The notes: a model not told the origin generated them from the sequence alone. A DNA stretch of 46,126 bases from CAUPWF01 sp964367905 (GCA_964367905.1 CAYIZP010000024.1:1-46126), one strand, 5' to 3'. Numbered from the stretch's first letter, positions 1 to 7,310 are shown. Translations and numbers: made by a program.

Positions 1-2
1 AA

Positions 3-80
3 ACAAGGTTGCTTGCTGATCAATTTGTTCTTGAACTGACAAAAAAGGAAATGCTTGCTAATCAAAATTTGCTAAACTAA
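3..80 (+). CDS. C-terminal end of an unidentified protein (partial)
   Basis: An open frame enters from the left edge and ends in TAA after 25 readable codons. The composition (charged helix-like end containing LELTKKEMLANQN) looks like a real protein terminus, but it is too short to assign to a family. It is on the same strand as the next gene, with about 30 bases between them, so the two could be cotranscribed. It may be a chance open frame. Confidence 0.35.
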   Translation, partial: TRLLADQFVLELTKKEMLANQNLLN

Positions 81-110
81 ACTTTTACAATATCACAAGG
101 GGATTACATC

Positions 111-881
111 ATGTCGAATAACAACACTTTTGAGCTTGCTTTAGCTAGTGCCGCTAGCCTACCAATGGTTAAAATTGACCGTACAAGCTATCTAAAAAAG
201 GAATTGCGTGCATATTGCACCGATGAACAACTTGCTGAAGCTATAAAATTCAACCCTGCTTATGCGGGAATAAATGTATCTATAATACATCAAATAGCTC
301 AAAAATCTATAAATTATGAAACCACAAAAGTTACATCTATCTCAGCGGCGGCAGGTCTTCCCGGTGGTTTTGCAATAGCTGCAACAATTCCTGCTGACCT
401 TACACAATACACTGCTCATTTACTTAGAATTTTACAAAAACTAGTCTATCTATATGGTTGGGACGACTTAATTGATGAAAATGGATTTGATGATGAAACA
501 TCTTCCCTTTTAACTTTGTTTATGGGGATCATGTTTGGAGTAAATAGTGCAGGTGTTACACTTACCAAAGTTTCTACACTAGCTGCACAGCAAGCAACAA
601 AGAAAATTGCTCAAAAAGCACTTACCAAAACATTTTATTATCCTATTGTTAAGAAAATTGCAACTGCAATAGGTGTTAAAATGACAAAAGATATTTTCGC
701 TAAATCTGTATCAAAAGTGATTCCCGTTATTGGAGCAGCTGCTTCGGGTGGTTTAACATATGTAACTTTCAAACCTATGGCTAATAAACTTGAAAAGCAT
801 TTATCTACCCTAAAATTCTGTGATGTGAATTACTATGAGAATTTACGTTCATCTCCTGAAGTTACTAGTGAACAAATATAA
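111..881 (+). CDS. EcsC family protein
   Basis: 256 residues, start ATG preceded by an AAGGGG ribosome-binding site. It resembles the EcsC family: a glycine/alanine-rich segment around residues 78-100 (AAGLPGGFAIAATIPADL) is followed by a helix ending in YLYGW, and a second glycine-rich segment PVIGAAASGG lies near residue 205. EcsC proteins are helical, probably membrane-associated, and named after the third gene of the B. subtilis ecsABC operon, but their biochemical role is not established. Here there is no ecsA/ecsB neighbour, so this is a stand-alone member. It converges with guaA across a shared hairpin terminator. The family assignment is by motif recall and is moderately sure. Confidence 0.65.
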   Translation: MSNNNTFELALASAASLPMVKIDRTSYLKKELRAYCTDEQLAEAIKFNPAYAGINVSIIHQIAQKSINYETTKVTSISAAAGLPGGFAIAATIPADLTQYTAHLLRILQKLVYLYGWDDLIDENGFDDETSSLLTLFMGIMFGVNSAGVTLTKVSTLAAQQATKKIAQKALTKTFYYPIVKKIATAIGVKMTKDIFAKSVSKVIPVIGAAASGGLTYVTFKPMANKLEKHLSTLKFCDVNYYENLRSSPEVTSEQI

Positions 882-899
882 ATTTATGCAACAAAATAA

Positions 900-947
900 C
901 CCTCCCACTCGACTAAGTTTAACTTAGCTAAGTGAGAGGGTTTCTCT
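900..947. terminator. hairpin terminator between ecsC-like gene and guaA
   Basis: CCCTCCCACT pairs with AGTGAGAGGG with one mismatch, and ACTAAGTT/AACTTAG extend the stem inward. A T-rich stretch follows on the plus strand. It lies 19 bases after the EcsC-family stop and can end that transcript; on the other strand it is a possible end for guaA. Confidence 0.7.
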
Positions 948-1009
948 CTACTTCTAGTAATCTATGAGGTACTATTTTTTTCATTGGCTCTAATATGGCT
1001 CTACACTTT

Positions 1010-1087
1010 TAGTATCATATTAGTATCACAGACATCTGTAAAAGCCTGCAAATCCAGTGTTTAAGCCACTTTCAAGACTTTAAATAC
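1010..1087. other. guaA 3' flank with tandem TAGTATCA direct repeat
   Basis: TAGTATCA occurs twice with an 11-base period (1010-1017 and 1021-1028) just beyond the 3' end of guaA. The 3' end of guaA is a known integration site for tyrosine-recombinase elements, and paired short direct repeats next to such sites are typical arm-type sites. No integrase gene and no second copy of the guaA end are visible in the window, so this is only a possible attachment-site scar. Confidence 0.25.
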
Positions 1088-2635
1088 CTACTCCATTTCT
1101 ATTGTCCCTGGTGGCTTACTGGTCAAATCATACATAACCCTGTTCACTCCACGAACTTCGTTTATAATTCTACTCATTACTTTATTCAAGACCTCATATG
1201 GCACTTCTGCTGCCTCTGCTGTCATGAAGTCTATGGTATTCACTGCTCTAAGCGCTACTGCATAGTCGTATGTTCTCTCATCTCCCATTACTCCTACAGA
1301 GCGCATATTTGTAAGTGCTGCAAAGTATTGTCCGATGCTTCTATCTAATCCAGCATTTGCAATTTCTTCACGGTAGATATGGTCTGCATCTTGAACTATC
1401 TTCACTTTTTCTTCCGACACTTCACCGATGATACGGATTCCAAGTCCAGGACCTGGGAATGGTTGTCTGAACACTAGATATTCTGGAATGCCTAATTCTA
1501 GACCTGCTCTTCGCACCTCGTCTTTGAATAGGTCACGTAGTGGCTCTATGATTTCCTTGAAGTCTACGTAATCTGGTAATCCTCCCACGTTGTGGTGAGA
1601 TTTAATCACTGCTGATTCTCCGCCCACTCCACTTTCAACAACATCTGGATAGATTGTCCCTTGTACAAGGAAGTCTACCGTTCCGATCTTCTTAGCTTCT
1701 TCTTCAAATACACGGATGAACTCTTCACCAATAATCTTGCGCTTTGCTTCTGGTTCCGAAACTCCTGCAAGCTTTTCGTAGAATCGGTCTGCTACATTGA
1801 CACGGATAAAGTTCAAATCGTATGAACCACCTGGTCCGAAGATTGCCTCTACCTCATCTCCTTCGTTTTTGCGAAGAAGTCCATGATCTACAAATACACA
1901 AGTCAATTGATTTCCAATCGCTTTTGATAGAAGGACTGCTGCCACAGAAGAGTCTACTCCTCCAGAAAGACCACACAATACCTTTCCATCTCCTACTTTT
2001 TCACGGATTGCCTTGATGGATTCTTCTACAAATGAATCCATTCTCCAATCACCACAACATCCACATACATTCATTACGTAGTTCGATAGCATCTTGGTAC
2101 CTTCTACTGTATGAAGTACTTCTGGGTGGAATTGGATTGCATATAAGTTGTCTTCTACATTCTCTGCTGATGCAACTGGACAATCTGCAGTATGTGAAGT
2201 GATTTCAAATCCTGGTGCAATCTTAGAGATATAGTCAAAGTGGCTCATCCAGCAAATTGTACTTTCCGAGACATCTGCAAAAATCGTAGAGTCCTTCTTA
2301 TCTACAAGCACTTCAGTTTTTCCATATTCACGTACATCTGCTTTTTCAACTTTCCCACCTAGAACATGCATCATAAGCTGTGCCCCATAGCAAAGTCCGA
2401 GTACAGGAATTCCAAGTTTGAATAATTCTTCTGAATAAGTTGGTGAATTCTCTTCGTAGCAGCTATTTGGACCACCTGTTAGGATGATCCCCTTTGGATT
2501 TAATTCTTTAATCTTATCAATTCCAACTTTATATGAATAAATCTCACAATAAACATTGCACTCTCTCACTCGACGTGCTACCAATTGGTTATACTGTCCA
2601 CCAAAATCAATTACAATTACTAATTCTTTCTTCAC
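1088..2635 (-). CDS. guaA: GMP synthase (glutamine-hydrolysing)
   Basis: Converts XMP, ATP and glutamine to GMP in the cytoplasm, the last step of guanine nucleotide synthesis. The N-terminal class I amidotransferase domain has the nucleophile in GLCYGAQ (Cys about 82) and the His-Glu pair in QFHPEV (about 170/172). The PP-loop SGGVDS is at about 224-229, and the C-terminal dimerisation domain ends in PPGTIEME. I chose the GTG start (KKELVIVIDFGGQY follows), giving 515 residues, the usual family length; an AAAGGG ribosome-binding site lies 12 bases upstream. The frame is open further upstream (a TTG at 2668, an ATG at 2647), but those starts lack properly spaced sites. The gene is preceded by a structured leader that recurs upstream of the araC gene at 44.3 kb. 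Confidence 0.97.
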   Translation of the reverse strand: MKKELVIVIDFGGQYNQLVARRVRECNVYCEIYSYKVGIDKIKELNPKGIILTGGPNSCYEENSPTYSEELFKLGIPVLGLCYGAQLMMHVLGGKVEKADVREYGKTEVLVDKKDSTIFADVSESTICWMSHFDYISKIAPGFEITSHTADCPVASAENVEDNLYAIQFHPEVLHTVEGTKMLSNYVMNVCGCCGDWRMDSFVEESIKAIREKVGDGKVLCGLSGGVDSSVAAVLLSKAIGNQLTCVFVDHGLLRKNEGDEVEAIFGPGGSYDLNFIRVNVADRFYEKLAGVSEPEAKRKIIGEEFIRVFEEEAKKIGTVDFLVQGTIYPDVVESGVGGESAVIKSHHNVGGLPDYVDFKEIIEPLRDLFKDEVRRAGLELGIPEYLVFRQPFPGPGLGIRIIGEVSEEKVKIVQDADHIYREEIANAGLDRSIGQYFAALTNMRSVGVMGDERTYDYAVALRAVNTIDFMTAEAAEVPYEVLNKVMSRIINEVRGVNRVMYDLTSKPPGTIEME

Positions 2636-2730
2636 TCTAATAACCATCCCTTTCTCGATGTCTGGCAACTTTGGCCCTAGAGGGACAAATTGCCGTGTGA
2701 AAAATTCTATTTTTCACACTATCCTCCTGC
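2636..2730 (-). promoter_or_regulatory. structured guaA leader, copy A of a duplicated element
   Basis: Read on the minus strand the element runs from GCAGGAGG to the guaA start. Hairpin 1 is a perfect 10-bp stem (GTGTGAAAAA with TTTTTCACAC, plus positions 2695-2719, loop of 5). Hairpin 2 follows directly: GGCAA/TTGCC, a bulged G, TTTG/CAAA, then CCC/GGG. The segment ends in GAGAAAGGG, the guaA ribosome-binding site. The loop-side TCCCT could pair with the AGGGA of that site. A predicted promoter places the transcript start at the 5' edge of the element. A second copy at 44261-44350 matches through most of its length. It fits no riboswitch class I know; function is inferred only. Confidence 0.6.
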
Positions 2731-2738
2731 GTGTATTA

Positions 2739-2768
2739 TCTATATTTCTCCTAGAGTTATCGTGCCAA
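2739..2768 (-). promoter_or_regulatory. guaA promoter (predicted)
   Basis: On the minus strand TTGGCA, an 18-base spacer and TATAGA. The expected start point is near 2732, which coincides with the 5' end of the structured leader. Confidence 0.5.
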
Positions 2769-2782
2769 AACACTTCTACACT

Positions 2783-3238
2783 TTAAGCTTTTAATTCTCT
2801 CAGAATCATCTCCGCAACCTTACCTGCAACAAGTCCTGTCAAGAATGTGCATTGTTCGATGTGTTCATCTGTTCCAAGTTCCATGCCCTTCGTAATAATT
2901 CTACAACATAGTGCATTCTTGCCACTTTCCACCTTGAACCAATCGTGCAACTCTGCTGCTAATTCCATCATCTTCCCGATCTTCGGATCACCTGGTTGTG
3001 TTCGCCCGAAGAAGAGACCAAGTGCCATAAGTCCTCCGGATACCGCCCCACAGACACACATAGAACCACCGATTCCCACGGGAAATCCTGACGCCATACT
3101 AATAATCTCTTCTGGCATATCCAGCTGGAAGTGTGTACGAATCACGCTCACAATCGCCTCTGAACAATAGAGCGGACCATAAGCATCCTCTGCGTCCTTT
3201 CTTACTTTATCTACATCAACATCCAATATGTATTTCAT
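2783..3238 (-). CDS. C_GCAxxG_C_C family putative redox-active protein
   Basis: 151 residues; ATG start with AAGGAG 7 bases upstream. It carries the conserved cysteine pattern of this small family: YCSEA near residue 25, then CVCGAVSGG near 60 and a CC pair near 110. Members are found in anaerobes and are presumed to bind a metal or take part in thiol redox chemistry, but no reaction has been assigned. It is followed by guaA, which has its own promoter, and has its own promoter in the region shared with the divergent cysteine desulfidase-family gene. Both neighbours of that divergent region are cysteine-rich redox-type proteins, which may be meaningful. Confidence 0.8.
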   Translation of the reverse strand: MKYILDVDVDKVRKDAEDAYGPLYCSEAIVSVIRTHFQLDMPEEIISMASGFPVGIGGSMCVCGAVSGGLMALGLFFGRTQPGDPKIGKMMELAAELHDWFKVESGKNALCCRIITKGMELGTDEHIEQCTFLTGLVAGKVAEMILRELKA

Positions 3239-3278
3239 TTATTCACTCCTTATTTAGCAACATCTCTGCAATGTTCTT

Positions 3279-3307
3279 AGTATACTACATTTTTCTTCCT
3301 CTGTAAA
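3279..3307 (-). promoter_or_regulatory. promoter of the C_GCAxxG_C_C gene (predicted)
   Basis: On the minus strand TTTACA, 17 bases, TATACT. It lies about 40 bases upstream of the start codon, back to back with the promoter of the divergent gene. Confidence 0.6.
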
Positions 3308-3332
3308 CATTCGCTAAATAGCATTTCAAATC

Positions 3333-3363
3333 TTGACACCTGATAATATTAGTGATAATATCA
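3333..3363 (+). promoter_or_regulatory. promoter and candidate operator of the cysteine desulfidase-family gene
   Basis: TTGACA (3333-3338), a 17-base spacer and TAATAT (3356-3361). Two direct repeats, TGATAATATTA (3341-3351) and TGATAATATCA (3353-3363), fill the spacer and -10 region, one helical turn apart. A regulator bound there would block the promoter; the GntR protein encoded at the far end of the gene is the obvious candidate, by inference only. Confidence 0.6.
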
Positions 3364-3393
3364 AAAGTAATATTAACGAAGTCGAGGTACTAT

Positions 3394-4704
3394 ATGGATA
3401 AAAAAACTTATAATAATTTTGTTCAAATTCTTCGCAGTGAACTTGTTCCAGCACTTGGCTGTACGGAACCTATCGCTATTGCATATGCAGCAGCAAAAGC
3501 TCGCGAAATTCTTGGTGATTTCCCGGATAAAGTTGAAATGATATGCAGCGGAAACATTATTAAAAACGTAAAAGGAGTTACCGTTCCAAATTCGGGTGGA
3601 CTTTGCGGAATAGATATTGCCGCTACCCTTGGAATCATAGGCGGTAATGCCAATGCTGAACTAGAAGTTTTGTCTAATGTCACAAAATCCGATATCGAAA
3701 TGACACAACGATTAGTAGCAGAGGGCTATTGCACCTATAATCTACAAGAATCTGTTGAAAACCTATTTGTTTCTGCCCATGTTACAAGCAAAAACCATAG
3801 TGCACAAGTCACCATCGTGAACAGACATACCATGATTACAAAAATAGAAAAAGATGGAGTTGTTCTATTTAACCACGAATGGAATGAAGACTCACCCAAT
3901 TATATTGATAAATCCTTCTTATCGGTTTCTTCTATCGTTGAATTTGCTAATACTTTAGTATTAGCTGATGTCGAGGATATTATTTCTCAACAGATAGAGT
4001 TGAATTCCGCAATTTCTAAGGAAGGATTAAGCCATGGCTACGGCGCGCAAGTGGGGCGTACACTTATGACATTCTATGGCAATGATGTTAAGACTCGAGC
4101 GAGAGCTTTTGCTGCAGCTGGATCTGATGCTAGAATGGGTGGTTGCTCCTTGCCTGTCATTATCAATTCTGGCAGCGGAAACCAGGGCATAACTGTCACA
4201 CTTCCTGTAATTGAATATGCCAAAGAATTGAATGCTTCAAAAGATTCTTTGTACCGTGCCCTAGTTATCAGTAATTTAATCTCTATTCACCAAAAGAAAT
4301 ACATAGGAAATCTCTCAGCCTACTGTGGAGCTGTAAGTGCAGCATGTGGAGCTGGCGCCGCCATTACCTATCTACATGGTGGAACATTAGAGCAAATCGG
4401 TCTAACAATTATCAATACTATTGGAAATGTAGGTGGAATTGTGTGTGATGGAGCCAAATCATCTTGCGCTGCTAAAATTGCCTCTTCTGTCGATGCTGCA
4501 ATTTTAGCCCACAATATGAGCATGTGTAATCATTCCTTCAAACCAGGAGAAGGCTTAATAAAAGACGATATCGAAAGTACCATTCGTAGCATATGCTACA
4601 TCGGTCGAAACGGAATGAAACATACAGATATAGAAATCATAAATGTTATGACAGAAAAAACGGATGTAGGACTAGCCTTCGGCCAATCACCTACATCCCC
4701 CTAA
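3394..4704 (+). CDS. L-cysteine desulfidase / L-serine dehydratase-like protein (UPF0597, CyuA/YhaM family)
   Basis: 436 residues from the ATG (MDKKTYNNF) behind a GAGG site; a GTG 14 codons upstream has no ribosome-binding site. The family contains iron-sulfur enzymes that split cysteine to pyruvate, sulfide and ammonia, and is related to the alpha domain of iron-sulfur serine dehydratase. Supporting motifs are PALGCTEPIA near residue 20, VPNSGGLCGIDIAA near 65, and the cysteine-rich C-terminal part with CGAVSAACGAG and GGIVCDGAKSSCAAK, which would supply the cluster ligands. The last 14 bases overlap the end of the convergent GntR gene. Substrate (cysteine, serine or other) cannot be decided from sequence. 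Confidence 0.85.
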   Translation: MDKKTYNNFVQILRSELVPALGCTEPIAIAYAAAKAREILGDFPDKVEMICSGNIIKNVKGVTVPNSGGLCGIDIAATLGIIGGNANAELEVLSNVTKSDIEMTQRLVAEGYCTYNLQESVENLFVSAHVTSKNHSAQVTIVNRHTMITKIEKDGVVLFNHEWNEDSPNYIDKSFLSVSSIVEFANTLVLADVEDIISQQIELNSAISKEGLSHGYGAQVGRTLMTFYGNDVKTRARAFAAAGSDARMGGCSLPVIINSGSGNQGITVTLPVIEYAKELNASKDSLYRALVISNLISIHQKKYIGNLSAYCGAVSAACGAGAAITYLHGGTLEQIGLTIINTIGNVGGIVCDGAKSSCAAKIASSVDAAILAHNMSMCNHSFKPGEGLIKDDIESTIRSICYIGRNGMKHTDIEIINVMTEKTDVGLAFGQSPTSP

Positions 4705-5320
4705 AGTCATCTAAATCCATTCGCAAATGATAGAGTGCGTTTTCAATATCTTTATTTGTAATGCACTCTATTATTTTATTGTGATTCTTCATATCGGAGG
4801 GGTTATACTTACCATCCCACTTATCCCAATAAAATTGCCCATATGCTCTTCTTAAAACCTCCATTGATCGCGCTAGCTCCTTCAATATATACTCATTTTT
4901 GGCAGCTTCGCATAACTTTAGGTGAAATTTGGTATTGTACTCCCAGTGAAGCCACATATCGTTTACCGATTCATTACATTTACCATCCAGTTCAATGAGT
5001 GCATCTAATATCTCACTTGATACTGTTTCAATATTTCTTTGTAAAATCCCACTCTCCAAAATAAATCGATATTCCAGTATTTGCATTACCTCCTTACTCG
5101 TGAGTCGAATCACCTCATACCCATAACGCGGAATATTCCTCAAAATCTCATCATTACACAATGCAATGAGAGCCTCTCTTACAGGTGATTTGCTAACCTT
5201 GAACCTATCTATAAGCTCTTGCTCATGTATGATTTCACTTGCCTTATATTCTCCTATTACAACACTATTCAATACACCATCATATACAACTGCCTTTAAA
5301 CTTGTTTTATCATTTTTCAT
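4691..5320 (-). CDS. GntR family transcriptional regulator, FCD domain
   Basis: 209 residues. An N-terminal winged helix-turn-helix (about 1-75, with FKVSKSPVREALIAL as the recognition region) is followed by an all-helical FCD effector domain in which FHLKLCEAAKN and HNKIIECI supply the usual metal/ligand histidines. FCD regulators respond to small organic acids or sugar acids. Its position, tail to tail and overlapping with the cysteine desulfidase-family gene, suggests that gene as a target, possibly through the TGATAATAT repeats in its promoter. The ligand is unknown. Confidence 0.88.
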   Translation of the reverse strand: MKNDKTSLKAVVYDGVLNSVVIGEYKASEIIHEQELIDRFKVSKSPVREALIALCNDEILRNIPRYGYEVIRLTSKEVMQILEYRFILESGILQRNIETVSSEILDALIELDGKCNESVNDMWLHWEYNTKFHLKLCEAAKNEYILKELARSMEVLRRAYGQFYWDKWDGKYNPSDMKNHNKIIECITNKDIENALYHLRMDLDDFRGM

Positions 5321-5358
5321 CTCAATTTCACACCTATTATTATTTAATATTTGGTTTA

Positions 5359-5387
5359 ATTATAACAACTCATTTTGCTTTTTACAA
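5359..5387 (-). promoter_or_regulatory. promoter of the GntR gene (predicted)
   Basis: On the minus strand TTGTAA, 17 bases, TATAAT, about 40 bases upstream of the GntR start. Confidence 0.6.
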
Positions 5388-5425
5388 TTATTTTGTAAAT
5401 AAAGGTGCTCCTTCCCACGAGCGTT

Positions 5426-5462
5426 GTTGTGTAATAGGAACCAATGTTCGCTATTACACAAC
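5426..5462. repeat. 12-bp perfect inverted repeat
   Basis: GTTGTGTAATAG (5426-5437) pairs with CTATTACACAAC (5451-5462) across a 13-base loop. It is not followed by a clear T run on either strand. It sits between the candidate RNA terminator and the GntR promoter. Confidence 0.55.
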
Positions 5463-5600
5463 AAAAAGTCCCTGAAGCAACGGTTCGCTCCAGGGGCTTG
5501 GTCACTTACAGTGCCGAATTCCATCACGCAGTGACCTATACGCCACGAATTCTGACACAGTCCTCTTAAAATAAATGTGTACTTCGTACTCACTCCTCAG
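5462..5600 (-). ncRNA. candidate structured RNA ending in an intrinsic terminator
   Basis: The roughly 365-base gap between the GntR gene and the HPr-like gene has no convincing ORF but strong pairing. Reading the minus strand: a small GTAC-loop-GTAC hairpin, then GAATTC at 5552-5547 and again at 5521-5516, then GGTCACT/AGTGACC (5536-5530 with 5506-5500), and finally CCCTGGAGC/GCTTCAGGG (5495-5470) followed by ACTTTTTG, a standard intrinsic terminator. The two GAATTC copies can pair with each other in an arrangement incompatible with part of the GGTCACT stem. No known family was recognised and no clear promoter was found. It could also be the terminated 3' region of the HPr-like transcript. 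Confidence 0.4.
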
Positions 5601-5610
5601 CAGTAATTCA

Positions 5611-5638
5611 CATGATAGGGAAAAACTTCCCTATCATG
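5611..5638. repeat. 12-bp perfect hairpin downstream of the HPr-like gene
   Basis: CATGATAGGGAA and TTCCCTATCATG are separated by AAAC. There is no T run after it on either strand, so it is more likely an RNA-stabilising or processing hairpin than a classical terminator. Confidence 0.5.
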
Positions 5639-5685
5639 TAAGAAAAGCAGCAACAACATCTTTATTACCACCATCCTTCAATGGT

Positions 5686-5934
5686 TTAGCTAGGTTGCCC
5701 TAACTCACGAACTAAAAAACGCTCTAACTCTTTCTTCAGTTCTTCGCAAGAATCATCATTAATCCTTAGCATAACCTCATTTGAAACCCCAATATTCATA
5801 ATTCCCAAGAAAGATTTTGCATCTACCATAAATTTGCCTCGTGATAAATCCATATCATAAGGATATTTTCTAGTAATGTTCACAAATTCTTCTATTGATT
5901 CTGGAGAATCAAATTTTACAACTACCTTTGTCAT
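5686..5934 (-). CDS. HPr family protein lacking the active-site histidine
   Basis: 82 residues. The order of hydrophobic and charged residues follows the HPr fold, and DAKSFLGIMNIGV near 40-52 matches the KSIMGVMSLGI region around Ser46 of B. subtilis HPr. However, the His15 loop (SGIHARPA in HPr) is replaced by KFDSPESI, so the phosphotransfer histidine is absent. It therefore cannot act as a normal PTS phosphocarrier; a regulatory or binding role is possible. The ribosome-binding site is weak (GTGGTG). A hairpin at 5979-6002 lies between a TATAAT-like -10 (6018-6023) and the gene, and may attenuate it. Confidence 0.7.
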   Translation of the reverse strand: MTKVVVKFDSPESIEEFVNITRKYPYDMDLSRGKFMVDAKSFLGIMNIGVSNEVMLRINDDSCEELKKELERFLVRELGQPS

Positions 5935-5978
5935 TTCATCACCACTTTCTTAACTGCCACACAATCTAATACACTGAA

Positions 5979-6002
5979 AAGATACTCCCTTAGGAGTATC
6001 TT
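5979..6002 (-). terminator. hairpin terminator/attenuator between AraC gene and HPr-like gene
   Basis: Perfect 10-bp stem AAGATACTCC/GGAGTATCTT with a 4-base loop, followed on the minus strand by TTTTC-rich sequence. It can end the AraC transcript. Since a TATAAT sequence lies just upstream (6018-6023), it could also act inside the leader of the HPr-like gene. Confidence 0.65.
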
Positions 6003-6065
6003 CATCTTAGCATAGATATTATACATGAAAACTCTAAATAATTAATAAAAGTGGAGTATTCCTCT

Positions 6066-7241
6066 CTATTCTGACAAAATTTTCGTTTTTCGATATTCAT
6101 TCGGAGTTATTCCGACAGAATCCTTAAAAACCTTGCTCATATATTTGGGATCCGAATAACCTGCCATCTTAGCAATCTGCCCAATCCTATAACTTGTTGT
6201 AGTCAACAATTCTTTTACACGCTCGATTCGCACTGCCCGAATCATTTCAGAGAATGTGAATCCGACCTCTTTTCGGAATACAGAACTTAAATATTCGTCC
6301 GTGACTTTCAACTCCGTAGCGATTTCATCTAGGGTAATTCCATCACTATAGTACTTAAACATTAGCATCTTGGCCTGCACGACGAGTAGACTCTCACCTT
6401 TTGCCTCATTTTCAAATGCAAATATGTCATTATCAAAGTCACACAACGCCTTATATATCTGAGGCCAACTGACTGCTTCCGCTATGGCAAATAAAACACG
6501 ATAAAACAAGGTATCATCACGATGCATGCCATGTTTTTCTGAGAGTTTCATGATAAAACACGCAAACTGCATATATGCTGATTTCATTTCCCGTGGATAA
6601 TGTGGAACTTTCCTACTATCATATAACATTTTTCTGATTAGTCGTGTCACCTTGGACAATTCACCCTTAGCTACTGTTTTTTCAATAATACCTTCCACTT
6701 CCGCAGGATATTTCAGTGGTGTAATATCCAGATTTTCTATTCGCATCTTAGTTATCAAAACACGATCTCCCAACAAGAGATTCCACTCTAATTGACTCTG
6801 CATCTCTCGAACTAAAGGTAGCAAATTCAATATTCCTTCACAATATCTTCCTATCGCAATACTATTTTGTGGAATAAACTCACTCCATTCCAAAAACAAC
6901 TTCTTCTGAAAAAAATCTAGAATCTGGTCTGGTAGATTATTATAAAATACAGCCACTACCATCTGATAGATATCTGCACAAACTACACTCTGCTCAAATT
7001 TAATATTACCATAATCGCAGTTTCTAATTCCTTCCGCCACCTCTTCAGAACACTCGTCGTATCGTTCCCCGAGCCAAATCCCTATAACACATAATTTTGT
7101 ATCCATTGTCAGTGCATATTCTCTATCCAAATATGCCATTGTATCATCTGCTAATTTTAATTTCCTAAATATTGCATCTAAAAACAACCGTTCTCTATCA
7201 TATTTCCTCAATAACCTGCCATCATTGTTAAGCTCTATCAT
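6066..7241 (-). CDS. AraC family transcriptional regulator
   Basis: 391 residues, start ATG behind GAAGGAG. The C-terminal 100 residues hold the two helix-turn-helix units of the family: LDEIATELKVTDEYLSSVFR and the second unit with IGQIAKMAGYSDPKYMSKVF, followed by the signature GITPNEYRK. The N-terminal 280 residues are mainly helical and do not resemble the cupin sugar-binding domain or a response-regulator receiver; I do not recognise the domain. It has its own promoter and is bounded downstream by a hairpin, so it is probably monocistronic. The regulated genes are unknown. Confidence 0.88.
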   Translation of the reverse strand: MIELNNDGRLLRKYDRERLFLDAIFRKLKLADDTMAYLDREYALTMDTKLCVIGIWLGERYDECSEEVAEGIRNCDYGNIKFEQSVVCADIYQMVVAVFYNNLPDQILDFFQKKLFLEWSEFIPQNSIAIGRYCEGILNLLPLVREMQSQLEWNLLLGDRVLITKMRIENLDITPLKYPAEVEGIIEKTVAKGELSKVTRLIRKMLYDSRKVPHYPREMKSAYMQFACFIMKLSEKHGMHRDDTLFYRVLFAIAEAVSWPQIYKALCDFDNDIFAFENEAKGESLLVVQAKMLMFKYYSDGITLDEIATELKVTDEYLSSVFRKEVGFTFSEMIRAVRIERVKELLTTTSYRIGQIAKMAGYSDPKYMSKVFKDSVGITPNEYRKTKILSE

Positions 7242-7282
7242 ATGTAAGACTCCTTCGGTACAATTTTAAGTTTTCTCTTACT

Positions 7283-7310
7283 ATTATAACAATTTTTTCT
7301 GAATTGTCAA
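7283..7310 (-). promoter_or_regulatory. promoter of the AraC gene (predicted)
   Basis: On the minus strand TTGACA, 16 bases, TATAAT. The -35 lies immediately after the spoIIID stop codon. Confidence 0.7.

Noticed and set aside
2636..2668. Longer guaA starting at the in-frame TTG or the ATG at 2647
   Set aside because: Those starts lie inside the leader hairpin or directly against the ribosome-binding site. The GTG start gives the normal length and N-terminus.
2633..2730. Purine (guanine) riboswitch before guaA
   Set aside because: The three-way junction with its conserved loop and core sequences is absent. The two-hairpin form does not fit, and the same element precedes a sugar regulator.
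5360..5593. 77-codon minus-strand ORF between the GntR and HPr-like genes
   Set aside because: It runs through three inverted repeats and a terminator, has no ribosome-binding site and an odd composition, so it is most likely chance reading of structured non-coding DNA.
5462..5600. T-box, 6S RNA or tmRNA as the identity of the candidate RNA
   Set aside because: The T-box antiterminator sequence (TGGNACC-type) is missing, the ends do not close as in 6S RNA, and there is no tRNA-like end.
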